Positions 10,913 through 21,446 of a stretch of 64,000 nucleotides of DNA are shown piece after piece. Location of the stretch: NCBI RefSeq assembly GCF_963678975.1, contig NC_089276.1:3564131-3628130 (forward strand), read 5' to 3'. Position numbers and translations under genes: made by a program. Position 1 is the first letter of the stretch, and each line of letters begins with the position of its first letter. This stretch comes from Dysidea avara (Eukaryota; Porifera; Demospongiae; Dictyoceratida; Dysideidae). The notes under the pieces were generated by a model. It saw nothing but the letters and a program-made list of their open reading frames with translations. It did not search any database and had not been told where the DNA came from.

Positions 10913-11244
10913 TGCTAATCACCTCATTTAATTTCCGCTTTATAAATGAAATTTCTAGTTTAAATCTGCTTATAATCAAATGTTTGTAATTTCATAGATT
11001 TACCAATAGAAGTATTAGACTGTTCTAGAACATTCTATGTATGTTATATTAGAAGTAAAATGTTCACTCTATTAGAGTATTACAATAATATCAAATATCG
11101 AATTGAATCATGCACTGAAATCCATTTATAAGTCTGTCTTCAATAATCATCATTGTGTCTGCATAGAAAAGAAGAAATGTGAGTAAACACAAACCTCAAA
11201 GTCAGCCATAGGCTGGTTTTGGGGCCTTATAAGAAGTGAAATCC

Positions 11245-11443
11245 ATACAAAAACAGCCAAGCTGTGAAAAAATGGTGCGGCCTTAAAAAGCCTGGGTGAA
11301 AAAAGTTGTGAAATCAAAGGTGGCGGCCAAGAAATGGCTGCAATGATGTTAATGCTAAGGTGGCAGCCAAGGAACCTTTTATTTTTTCCACCCAGGCTTT
11401 TTAAGGCCGCACCATTTTTTCACAGCTTGGCTGTTTTTGTGTG
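11245..11443. mobile_element. Foldback MITE, CAGCCAAGCTGT family
   Basis: The left arm ACAAAAACAGCCAAGCTGTG and right arm CACAGCTTGGCTGTTTTTGT flank matching internal arms (GGTGCGGCCTTAAAAAGCCT and complement). Related to 57302-57616 and to the solo arm at 6252. Confidence 0.72.
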
Positions 11444-12001
11444 GGCATGTTTTTATTATTATTAGTTTTAACCATTTAGTTTTTTTTAATATGGCTGTAA
11501 TCTTTTCACTGCTTGCATGGCTATTTTTGATACTATAATTTGCTCTTTTTTTAAAAATAATTTTCGTATGCAAAACTTGCATGAAAATTTCTTACGCAAA
11601 ATTTTTTTTTACATAAGATTGAACTACTCTAATAAAGCAGTCATTCACATATATCATACGAAAATTTTTTTGCATGAAAATAAAGCCAATTATGGTATAT
11701 GCTAACTAGTCAGTTCGCATTCACCTAAGCCCTCCTCATTTGTTGTTAATAACTCTTGTTACATTGGCCAGCTGCCCAAACATTTAGTACTGTTTATCAA
11801 AAAAACACTTTCATACAGGCAAGAACAAGTGAGTTATGAGGCTTTAAAAATATCCCATACATTTAGTATAGACAATTCAGGATTCAGACTCGCAAACATG
11901 TTTGCAACATGTGAACTGACTATAATAGAACATGAAGACATACACTACAAGCAAATGTTACTGTGTATCTGTAACAATTTAATTTTTTGTACTATGTATA
12001 G

Positions 12002-12082
12002 TATCCACTATGGTGAATGTAACCGATGGAAATATAACCAATGGAAATATAACTGATGGAAATATAACCGATGGTAATAGTG
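12002..12082 (+). CDS. Gene A stalk exon, N-glycosylation repeats
   Basis: An 81-nt phase 1-1 exon between acceptor gtatag (ending 12001) and donor gtaagt (12083). It reads STMVNVTDGNITNGNITDGN and then ITDGNSG. A (N-I-T-x-G) motif is repeated, giving four N-x-T sequons in about 20 residues, so the extracellular membrane-proximal stalk is probably heavily glycosylated. The repeats (ATGGAAATATAAC units) look able to gain or lose copies in frame. Confidence 0.72.
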
Positions 12083-12128
12083 GTAAGTTCAAACAATGCC
12101 ATATATACATACGTATAGAATATTCCAG

Positions 12129-12252
12129 ATCTTAGTGATGGCGTTATTGGTGGAATTATATCTTCTGTACTGGCAGTTGTTTTGCTCCTTGTGTTGCTAT
12201 CAGTTTACATAGGGATCAGGTGTTACAAGAAGAACTACAAGAAGAGAAATCA
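12129..12252 (+). CDS. Gene A transmembrane exon
   Basis: It joins the stalk exon in frame (G|AT = Asp) and encodes DLSDGVIGGIISSVLAVVLL followed by LVLLSVYIGIRCYKKNYKKR: a single hydrophobic helix of about 22 residues then a basic stop-transfer patch. It ends in phase 2 at the donor gtaagg (12253). The orientation expected is type I, with the stalk outside. This exon is intact, in contrast to the FN3 exons assigned to the same gene. Confidence 0.8.
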
Positions 12253-12298
12253 GTAAGGAGTTCAAATGTTTTATTGATTATATGTACACATATTTCAG

Positions 12299-12533
12299 GA
12301 CTGCAGAATATGACAAAGAAATGTTTGAGATCCAACCTCTCATAAGCAATAACAGCATGAGAAAGGAAACACCACCTGACAATATTAGTGATACTTCAAT
12401 TGGAATGTCAGACAATGCAGAGAATGACTATAGTGATTGGCGTAGGGAAACTCCACTAGAAGTGTTGGGCACAACAGCAACAGCAATAGGAAATGATGAA
12501 CTACAAAGAATCAGTGAAACCACAAAATGTTAA
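12299..12533 (+). CDS. Gene A cytoplasmic tail, last exon
   Basis: It follows a 46-bp intron and completes the CA|G codon (NQTAEYDKEMFEIQPL). The tail of about 78 residues has two tyrosines in acidic settings (AEYDKE, NDYSDW) that could be phosphorylation sites, and ends RISETTKC before TAA at 12531-12533. There is no phosphatase or other catalytic domain, unlike gene B. Either this is a decoy or adaptor-type receptor, or it has lost an original phosphatase region. A possible polyadenylation signal (AAATAAAG) lies near 12893. Confidence 0.75.
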
Positions 12534-12604
12534 TGTCAGCATCTAGTACAGTGTTCATCATCAAAGTAGTGTTTTATTTGGATTATTAATTTTGCTTTCA
12601 ATAA

Positions 12605-12735
12605 TTAAACTAGTTGTAAGGTAGTCAATAGAAAATTCCATTAAATGGTTTATTTTAGAAATTTATTTAAAGTATTAGGAGTTATTCCGAAGGCATTTTT
12701 GGGATTATGAATACTGCCAAGCTGTCATGAAGAAA
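12605..12735 (+). repeat. REP-A 3' fragment (copy 5)
   Basis: It carries only the family's 3' segment: AGTCAATAGAAAATTCCATT, then the TTTTTGGGATTATGAATACTG block also seen at 3290-3340 and 48690-48790. Confidence 0.55.
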
Positions 12736-13336
12736 AAACAAGGCTGGTGGTAGCAGCAAAGTCCACATTTTTAAAATGTTTTTGCTGGGAACAGTGATCA
12801 CCTCCTTCCAGGAATAGAGCATGTCAAATGTAGCTTCAATTGTGCCTTTATGATCAAAGTTAGTACAATAATTTCTTTTACATATTAAGTTCAAATAAAG
12901 CTACACACAGGCAAGAATATGGGATTGAGCCTGGGAATGCTGCCTCCCTTTTCAAGTTTTAATGCCTCATAACTTTTAACGCAATGCATGATCAAGTAAT
13001 TTTAGCTATCCCTTATAATATTCCATTTTGCTTTGCCAATGCATGTTACAAAACGCACATGTTTCTGACCTGTTATGTAATGGTGTACAGTTTGTGCCAA
13101 CATGTCTGGTTTTTGCAGACCCAGTCACTGAATAAGTCTTATGAAATTGTGATATTATTAGTGTTAATTTTTCCATTTAGCTTATATTGCTGCAACCTTT
13201 TTCGTGGCTTGAATACATACTATAATTATGGTAGATGGTACATGATGACATGCACTATAGACAAATGTTACTGCAATATCTGTAATAATTACTATATTTA
13301 GTATCCAGTTTGGTGAACTGATGGTATCAGTATATA
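12736..13336. other. No gene seen; short dispersed matches
   Basis: Between gene A and the degenerate phosphatase copy. The stretch 12970-13050 resembles 10180-10260 (TTTTGCTTTGCCAATGCATG), and 13240-13330 weakly resembles the sequence just before the gene A stalk exon (11930-12010), as if a piece of gene A had been duplicated. Confidence 0.4.
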
Positions 13337-14500
13337 TTGATGTACGTATGTGTGTATATTTAGCAATACACTGATGTTTGCTGTAGTGTTTGGATCATGA
13401 GAACATTTGCCACGGAAGGCTCAGTACATTACACTAATTCGTATACCCAATGCTAACTATGCTAAAGCCTACCCTACTCAGAGGTTTAAACTGTTTATTA
13501 TGTGTATATGAGTTTGTGTGGTCTGGTCATTTCTTGTGAAGTGCATAATATTATATTACCAAATTAGGTAATAGTAAGGCAAGATGGTTTTATAATATAA
13601 AGCAAGGTGTTTTCATTATTTGTTTTAATACCATAAATATTTGTGTGTGAGTTTGTGTACATGTGCTTGAAGTATATATATATCTTGAAGAGCAAGTTTT
13701 TTGTGGCATTCTAAGCATGCAAAATATCAACAGTTCATAAAAAGCTGCTTTTTAGAAATATTACTTTTGTCAAGTGCAGTGAGATTGTAATTACAGAAAA
13801 TCATAGAAAAGTGTTATATTATTTCACGTACATGTAGGGATTTCAGAAGCCTAATGCTTACATCGCTACTTTTAAGGTGAGAATTTAAGTGCAATGGTTG
13901 TCATAGCAACATGTATTTGTATGGGTGTACAATGTGCTAGTCTTTCAACTCCAAATAAAGAACACCATACAACAAAAGTAAAAATTGATGGTTTTTACTG
14001 TAAATTCTAGATGGCATTTTATATGCTCTTTGAATGCTGTTAGTTTAAAACTTGTACCTCTTTAAAGACCACCTTGCTATACAGGTGATGTCAAACAGAC
14101 CCTCAAGATTACCTCATATTGAGGCCTTGTAATTTTGCCCCCCAATAATGATGCATCAGACATGCATGTGTTTGAAGTCACTGATATATGTAAGAATAAA
14201 CACTACACAATGTGTGTAGTTGATGTGTTGTGTCTAAGCCTGTACTATGTACAGTAGCAGAATCTCTGTCAACATTAATTTATCTAGTGATTTATAATAT
14301 CCAGTGTACTATTGTACACTAACATGCACAATGTACATACACACTGATTTAGTTTATACTCATACATCACTGTGTCCTTTCTATTGTAGCCTCAGCAGTC
14401 ATCTGAGGTTCCTTTAGAAGTGAAGCATTTCTTCTTCACCAGTTAGCCTGATCATGGTGTGCCACAGTTTGCTACTGCTTTGATCTCCTGCTTTGATAGT
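13337..14500 (+). pseudogene. RPTP D1 copy A, first part (degenerate)
   Basis: Intron and exon sequence is parallel to 31903-33360 of gene B, so this is a duplicated D1 region. Exon remnant 13838-13876 reads GFQKPNAYIATFK, the G-[YF]-x-x-P-x-A-Y-I-A-T block of RPTPs. The next exon is reduced to 14148-14170 (DMHVFEVTDI): about 230 bp present in gene B are missing and the donor GT has become AT. The exon at 14390 reads SSEVPLEVKHFFFTS, then TAG at 14444-14446 in place of the WPD-loop tryptophan, then PDHGVPQFATALIS before it diverges. The copy cannot encode an active enzyme. Confidence 0.8.
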
Positions 14501-15500
14501 GAGTTATTGGCACAAGGTTCTGGGGGCACAGCTCCCTGCCACGGACAGACATCAAACATTAGATTCATTGATAAACTGTTTTCAATATGCTTGGTTCCAT
14601 GAAGTCCTAATCTCAATTATGGTTTATGGCTGGTGCGTTAGCCAAATAGGTACATATCCAAACTGATACTCCAATTGTAAACTCATTATAGAATGTCTTG
14701 CAGACTTCCTGCACATGATCTTGGCAGTCTGATTGAGTTGTCATATGGTGGTGGTGGTCCCACATTTGTAGACCATTCCATTGAAATGCTTGGTAAGGTA
14801 CGGTGAAACCATGGATGAAAGAATGTTAGAATCTGTGCATTTCTTTAGAGGAATAGGCTTGGATGATTTGTGTGTTGCTAAGTGCTACACACATGACGTG
14901 TACAGTAATGCAACATAGTGATTTGAGGAAAGCTAACTAGTCACTCAACAAGTTGCCCCATGTTGTTGTAGTGCAACAGTGAAATGTTTGCTAACTATTT
15001 CTGTGCTGTATATTATTTGAAGAATGTCAATTATGTACTTTTTATTTGCATGTGCCACATCTTCAATCCATTCAATAACACTGTATACTGGTCGTGTGTT
15101 AATAACACTTTAAGTACAATCCTCAACTTTGTTATAGGATCATACAAAGAAGCTGAAGAGAGAGCTTGTTTGGAAGCTGAGTACCTATCTAAGTGTAATG
15201 ATGATACAGAAGGTACCAAAGCAGACAGTCCAAAAGGTTGATAATTCAGAATAGTCTTGAGTACAAATTATCTCTTCAATTTATGTATATATAGAAAGGC
15301 AAAGTAGAAAGAAAAAGAGTGACACATCAACTGTGGAGAGTAAGGAGATTCAGATATGTAAGCTGATAAGCTCGTGTATCTTTGTAAGTTAATGGCAAAA
15401 TAATAATTCAGGGAGTTACATGCAACAGCTTAATATCCCTCTTTTTTTGCAGAAGCCCAAAAGACGAAAAAGAAAGTTAGTTGGAGAGAACCCTAAAGTG
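14501..15500 (+). pseudogene. Unidentified exon cluster inserted in D1 copy A
   Basis: Several open blocks have splice-like edges. 14530-14648 reads QLPATDRHQTLDSLINCFQY then AWFHEVLISIMVYGWCVSQI. 14692-14795 reads MSCRLPAHDLGSLIELSYGG to a donor gtaagg. 15139-15236 reads SYKEAEERACLEAEYLSKCN. 15295-15360 reads QSRKKKSDTSTVESKEIQ. 15453-15499 reads KPKRRKRKLVGENPKV and stops at TAG, giving a lysine/arginine-rich end that could be a nuclear localisation signal. Phases do not all match. The sequence is absent from the equivalent intron in gene B, so it was inserted or retained only here. Family not recognised. Confidence 0.35.
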
Positions 15501-16200
15501 TAGTACATAACACATGCTATTCTGCTTCATTTTTTTTGTCATAGAACACAAATTGTGACATAAATATGGAAATAGGTTCACCTGCGTTATTGCTATACAT
15601 ATTTTCCTTAGTCTAAACTTTTGCCTCCTTAAAAGAATACAATATGGGTATTAAAAGAATAATGTAAATTAGCTTGAAATTTAAAGAGCAATTCAGCAGC
15701 TAAACATTGCGTTGTACTCAAGGAATGCTGATGATTATAATTGAGTGTTAGAGGTCTGACACACAGCATGACATCAACCTGTCCGAAGATATTCCGTTCT
15801 GTTTTTAATCTACCATCCATTAGGTCTTGAGGTGCACAGCAGTACTATAATATATTCAGATCAGAATGGCATACCATACACAATAATATAATTGCACTGT
15901 AACTTGCTCATAAATACTATAACTACACATTGCAACATCCCTTAATTTTAACTATGTGTAGTGAATAAATTGTCATTACTAATTACTCAACCAATCTGCA
16001 TGCACTGCTTGCATTACAGACACAACACATCATCAACTTGCGATCAAGATGAATAAATAAGAAATTAAAATCAAACGTCATTGTTGCCATTTTCCATCAC
16101 TACAGCATGTAACCTTCCTGGTAACCACCTCTTGTACAAATCACAATGATCACTACCAGCTTGTAACAACTGTGGTCAGATGGCACAGAAATCACTGATA
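15501..16200. other. No feature seen
   Basis: A/T-rich sequence between the unidentified exon cluster and the hAT remnant. Part of it may belong to the hAT element, whose end I could not define. Confidence 0.4.
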
Positions 16201-17930
16201 CTTTCTTAGACATTTTCAGCTTATGGTAAATTACTGCATGCTGCTTTTTTACTGCAAAGAGGAATTGTTTCTCTTATCAGAAACTCTCCTGGACTACTAA
16301 GCTCTGAATATTGTTTTCTTATTTGCGAATAATACAGATATGGATCGAATGAAATTACAAAGGACGATACAAGAGACAGTTACAAAAATAAATTTTCTGA
16401 CAACATTTGAAGCTTTACATTTGCACGTGAAAATGATGAATAGCAAGCAGTGCTCCACTCCCATATCTTTCTTCCATGATTCTAGAAGCAACTTCAATAT
16501 ATCTACAACTTTACTTCATTTGCCAGATTTGCTGGTATACCTTTCCAACGTTCATTCCCTCCCATCTCTGTTTTGTTGTCACATTGGCAAACTGCCATGA
16601 CTTGTTTGAGGCTAGTTCAACAAGGGGACACAACCGAAAGAGCATTCAGACACTTCACTACATGAAATATACGTGTTAAAGCTTTTTAAACACTATGCAG
16701 GGACTGGAGAGCATATTAAGGATGCATCAAGTCATACAAGGTTGCAACAGCTATTACTAGAATTAAATAAGTAATTAAAGTAAGCAGAAAAACCAACTGA
16801 CGTCCAGGCTGTCTCAGAGGATAGCTTCCGGGTGACAATACTGCTGACTAACGTCATTGTTTAGAGCATTCTCGACATCCTCCTAGAGAATCACTTCCAA
16901 ATGTAACATCCTTAAAGTTGTTTCATGTCCTTCACCTCATTCTCTTAGACAACAATTTATTTTTGTGCAAGTTTTAAAAGTTGTGGTTACTATGGCAAAA
17001 TTGGAAAGAATATGATTGACCCTTAGCTCTGGAAGTGTGGGCGCCTTTCTTCAATGAGTTTTCCACAGACACACAGTAAGGTTTAAATTGTAACCAAAGA
17101 ATGAAAGTTGGTCCACTTTAGGTGAGTATTGACAGCATTTATCATATTTAAACCATTATCAGTAGTGATACACACTTGCTTCTTGGATTCTAAATTTCAT
17201 GATTTCAACAACTCTGTCAGAGCATCACTTACATTCTCTCCAGTATGTTTCTGAGGGAGATACAGATTGTTTTAAGACCCCAAATGTACTGAACTGTGTA
17301 GATTAGGTAAGGCTGAAGTTAATGGCTTGACCACATGTCAGTAGTAACAGAGGAGTAATTAACTGTGCTAAGTTCAGCTTTAACCGATTGTCGAATGTTG
17401 GTATACAAATGCAGTAAAGCTGTGTTAGAAAAGTATTTTCTGCTGGGTAACTCATACTGAGAGTCAAATGTCTTCAGCAGGTTCTTAAAACCAGCCTTTT
17501 CAACTGAATATATTAGCATTGCATCTTTTGTCAAGCAGTATGTCACAGAGTTGATAAGTTGCTACCACTTTGGTGACTATATACTTTGGCATGAAGGCAT
17601 CATATACAGTATAGGTATACAGTATAATACAGGTGCAGTATTTTGCTAAAGTGAGTCACTTGAAAATGACTTCATTTACCAGCCTTAAACTTGGATACTG
17701 CTGCAACAAAGGATGATGCAGTTTTAAATGTGACAACAAATTAGATGTATTTCCACCTTTTGCTAAAACAGGTTTCTTACAGTTTCGACAAATCACAGAG
17801 TCTGGCCTCTTCCCTTCCATATCAGCTCCAGCTTCAAAGCCAAGTCCAGACTGATGATTACTGCCTGGAACATCACCATCACTTGAAGAACTAGATGGTC
17901 TTGTTACCATTTTAATACATTTGTGCATGC
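16201..17930 (-). mobile_element. Degenerate hAT transposon (ZBED-like)
   Basis: On the minus strand, 17928-17656 encodes a BED-type zinc finger (ICRNCKKPVLAKGGNTSNLL then SHLKLHHP: C-x2-C ... H-x4-H). 17546-17319 encodes VTYCLTKDAMLIYSVEK-like sequence and KNLLKTFDSQYELPSRKYFS up to TTDMWSSH, characteristic of hAT/ZBED transposases. Near 17150-17200 a frame reads VCITTDNGLNMINAV (the catalytic-domain TDN motif). Stops and frameshifts interrupt the rest, so the transposase is dead. Terminal repeats and the 8-bp target duplication could not be located. It sits inside the intron-equivalent of D1 copy A. Confidence 0.75.
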
Positions 17931-18203
17931 TCTGCCAGGCACTTGTAACATGCTAGATGCCCACTGAAAAAAATAATTTTATGAAGCCTTGTTTACTTGT
18001 AACAGCTTGTATACAGTAGATTGTAACTTGTAACTGAACATAAATAGCAGCTGGAAAAATACAACATTTACTGCTTTCACCCACACATTTCATTACACAA
18101 TGCCATCATTGTGGTTTTAGTTTTGCACTAATTAAATGCATACAGTATTAGGAATGCTGGTATTAGTATACTGCCCAACACTAGCACATATATACAGTGC
18201 TAC

Positions 18204-18258
18204 TTAAGATCTTAGCTCTCTTATCCATACTTAAGATCTTAGCTCTCTTATCCATGCA
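18204..18258 (+). repeat. 27-bp tandem duplication
   Basis: CTTAAGATCTTAGCTCTCTT ATCCAT(A/G) occurs twice in succession. A simple local duplication. Confidence 0.75.
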
Positions 18259-18339
18259 GTCTAGTTTACACTACAGTTTGTAATCAGACATGTCCAAATT
18301 CACAGCTAACACCTTAAAGTGAATCTGTCAGCTGTATAA

Positions 18340-18530
18340 CTATTAATAAACGTGTGTGTAGTGCAGTGCATGTGCGTGTGTATACTGTGTATACGTGTAG
18401 TGTGCATGCGTACATGTGGGTGCATATACGCATGTGTAGGTGTATGCTCGTGCGGGCATGTGTGTGTAGTATAATGTGCACGCATGCGTGTGTATGTGCA
18501 TGTGCGTGTACTAACTTCCTCATAGTGGCA
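18340..18530 (+). repeat. TG-rich simple sequence (intron of D1 copy A)
   Basis: Irregular (TG)n/(TGCA)n sequence, parallel to 33425-33625 in gene B. Open frames on both strands here are composition artefacts. Confidence 0.7.
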
Positions 18531-19078
18531 CCCCTGGGTTCCATGGTATTGGCATTGCTAGCCAACAAACACATGGCTTACAGCATGCATACACATTTAC
18601 TTTACTGCTGTTTTCTCCATGTCTTACTGCTATTGTCCCTTATCTATCCATCCTCCTGGGGATCTTCTTGCAAAAGGACTACAGTACAGTATTATCAAAG
18701 AAGATTATAAATGGAGATGCTGTGTATAGTTTGAGTCTGTAGTCTCTGTGTGGTAGTGTAATATGTATGTACGTAGCTATGTATTCATTTGTAACAGAAA
18801 ACAACCTCTATATTGTGGCTGAATAGAAATGTGTGTGAAATGATGTGTGTAGTGTTAAATGTTTCTTGGAATACACAAGACTCACATGATTGATAGATTA
18901 CATGCATGACTGAAAAATATTGTATTCATAAGCAACTGGTGAAATTAAATAAAGTTTGGCAAATTTCCTTGAAATTCCACAATTTCACCACCAAATTTTT
19001 ATCCTTCATTGTTTGTGATGTATACAGTATGCTCAAATGGCAGTGTAGACATGATTGTGTTTGTGATTTATTCTCTAG

Positions 19079-19214
19079 TGCTGGTGTGGGTCGTAGTGGT
19101 ACATACATTACACTGGATACTATGCTGCAGCGTATGGCAGTGACACAAGATGTTAACGTGTATGAGTTTGTGCATAATATGCGTATGAAACAAGTTTTCA
19201 TGGTTCAGACAAAG
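19079..19214 (+). pseudogene. RPTP D1 copy A, signature exon
   Basis: After the acceptor ttctctag it reads SAGVGRSGTYITLDTMLQRM, then AVTQDVNVYEFVHNMRMKQV and FMVQTK. This is the part of the CX5R catalytic loop after the cysteine (C-S-A-G-V-G-R-S-G) plus the following helix. The exon itself is open, but its donor is changed (gcattg instead of gtatta in gene B) and the preceding exon has a stop, so the copy is dead. The matching exon in gene B is 34810-34945. Confidence 0.78.
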
Positions 19215-19295
19215 GCATTGTAACTATATGTGTGTACCAGCCTGGTTACCAGGTTAAATGCTCAGTGATGCTGTTGTTGTTGTTTACAATACCTG

Positions 19296-19459
19296 TGTCA
19301 CGAAGAAGAGACAAACAACGAGCAACCAACTACTAACATTATTTTACTCTCAAGTAATTTTCATATAAAACTAGTGGTACATATAGCAACCATACAATTA
19401 CGTATTATAATAATGACATCATAATTAACAATAAATTAGTCAGTGTTCTCTTCATGACA
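19296..19459 (-). repeat. 3' LTR of the BEL/Pao element
   Basis: 164 bp, TGTCATGAAGAG at the 5' end and CTTCGTGACA at the 3' end (minus strand). Identical by eye to 26757-26920. A purine-rich tract (CGGGAG) lies directly upstream at 19460-19465 on the minus strand and would serve as the polypurine tract. The pol reading frame runs 24 nt into this LTR before its stop. Confidence 0.92.
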
Positions 19460-20203
19460 CTCCCGACACACTGAAAATGAAACGACTGCATCAGTACGCA
19501 ACTGTTCAGTAATCTTTCTACGAGCATTAATAGCAGCCTTTCTTCTGCCGTGTTTCTGCTGATCATCAATATCTGCACCAGGAGATGCCTCAATTGTTAG
19601 TGGATCATTGTTGTTCACTACCGATGGTATTTCTAGGGGATAAAGATGACTGATCGGTCTATCCAAAATACCTTTATTTGGCAATTAAAGCTTCACTGAA
19701 CGTACTTGATTATCTCTACTTAAAATAAGTTCTTTAACCTTTGCTAATTTCCACGCCCTGCGTGGTATATGTTCATTCTTTACTAAAACAATCTCGCCAA
19801 TTTGTGGTTGTCGCAACACTTGTGACCTGGGACCTTTATGATTTAGTGGTAAGGTTTCCCTTAAGTTTAACAAGTAATCCTGTATCCAAGACTTCCAAAA
19901 CATTTGTAACTGTTTTTGGTTCTTTCTCCAGTATACTAGTAATTCCTGAGCAGAATCTAGTTTTGGAATATATTCATCAGAATCATCTGTGTCAAAAGGA
20001 ATAGCATTGTTGTAGCTTCCCGTCAAAAAATGAGAAGGAGTCAAAACAAAGCTGGATTGAAAATCTTCATGTACGTAGGTCAAAGGGCGGGTGTTTATGA
20101 TGGCTTCCACCTCGGTCAACAATGTTATGAGCTTATCCCAATATAATATACTCTCCGGCCCATTCCCTTTCTTAAGGCTCTCTTGACCATTCCTACAAGT
20201 CAT
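19436..20203 (-). pseudogene. BEL/Pao integrase C-terminal region (DUF5641-like)
   Basis: From 20203 downwards the frame reads LTEVEAIINTRPLTYVHEDF, LTPSHFLTGSYNN, then GEIVLVKNEHIPRRAWKLAK: the conserved region that follows the integrase core in BEL/Pao. A TAA at about 19685-19687 (probably from CAA) interrupts the frame, which then continues LPNKGILDRPISHLYPLEI to a stop at 19436, inside the LTR. A frame change near 20170-20200 separates this from the integrase core. Confidence 0.85.
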
Positions 20204-21446
20204 TCATAGAAACCCCCTTGCCAAGGGGCCAATGCTGTTGTAAACTTCCATTGGATTCCTTCATACGAGAAAAAACTCACAACTGTCTCATCTCTATATA
20301 CCTTCAGCCACTGTTGATCTAAAGCAGATTTCACCAAACGGAACTGAGGAGCATTATCTAAAATATTTGAGTTGGTTTACCTCTTCTAGCTATAAATCGG
20401 CATAAACAGTCCAGAAACAATTGACCCGACAGTCCCTTCACAAGCTCCAAGTGAATCGCCCTTACAGCCAAGCATGTAAATAAACATACCCACATCTTTT
20501 CAACAGCATCGCCTTCCTTAACTTGAATGGGGCCAAGATAGTCCAATCCAACAAATGTAAATGGGTCTGACTTGGATACTCTTTCTTTGGGCCATGGTGG
20601 CATATTTGGCAAACAAAAGGATTTTCCATTATGACGTTTACAAACTACACATTGATGCAGTACATGCCTGACCTCTGCTCTTCCTTGGGGAATCCAAAAT
20701 TCTTCTCTTAGTTGGCTGAGAGTATGTGATACACCTGCATGAATCAGACGAACATGAATTTCTAGAATAACAAGTTGTGTGAAAAAACATTTACGTGGAA
20801 GTAGCTTGGGATGCTTCATTTCCTCGCTAACATCAGCATTGGAGTATCGTCCATAACATCGTAAAATTCCAAATTGATCTGTCTTCAAACCAAGTTGCTT
20901 TTGCAAACAGTACTTCTTATTATTCTTCAAAGCAAGAAATACATCATTAAAATAACTTTGCTGAACAGAGTAAATCCATAAAATTGAGGCCATTTTGATT
21001 TCAGTTCTAGAAATAAAACCTTCACTTAAACTCTCTAAAACAACTGCCATTAACCTGTGTTTGAACCTCTCTCCATCAATCTTTCTCCACACTTTCAGTT
21101 TAATAAATCTTAATACATACACTGACACTCTCAACAACTTTCGAAGAGAAGAGTAAAATGGTTCCCTCAACCCAAATAAAAACAGTTGCTTGTCATCAGG
21201 TTGGTCAACTCCAGCAACATTGGCCAATTCAATAAATGATCTGGATCTTCTTACTTCAGTTTCAATCTGTTCTAACTTCTCCACAGTAATCTCTGGCAGG
21301 TTCCAAGCAGGCCATGATAAATGATTAGTTCCCAGCCAGGAAGGGCCATGCCACCATAGTGAACATTCACAAAGCTCACTCACTGATAGTCCACGAGTGG
21401 CCAAATCCACTGGATTGTGACCAGAAGCAATATAGCGAAATCTCAA
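20204..21446 (-). pseudogene. BEL/Pao integrase core with frame breaks
   Basis: From 21446 the frame encodes an H2C2 zinc-binding module (HVRLIHAGVSHTLSQL ... HQCVVCKRH, residues about 231-271) and the first integrase aspartate (FVGLDYLGP, about residue 302). It stops at 20358 where one base is lost just before the DNAPQF motif (second catalytic D, in the +1 frame). The catalytic glutamate follows in GGFYE and is directly followed by TGA (about 20208-20210), a likely CGA-to-TGA change. Integrase joins the cDNA to host DNA; this copy could not make a full protein. Confidence 0.87.

Noticed and set aside
16297..16679. Plus-strand coding frames in the hAT region
   Set aside because: The minus strand carries hAT-like sequence there and the plus frames have no similarity or splice logic.
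18314..18710. Cysteine/valine or histidine/threonine-rich frames (also 29529-29804, 33400-33749)
   Set aside because: These are TG-rich simple sequence in phosphatase introns; composition alone makes the frames.
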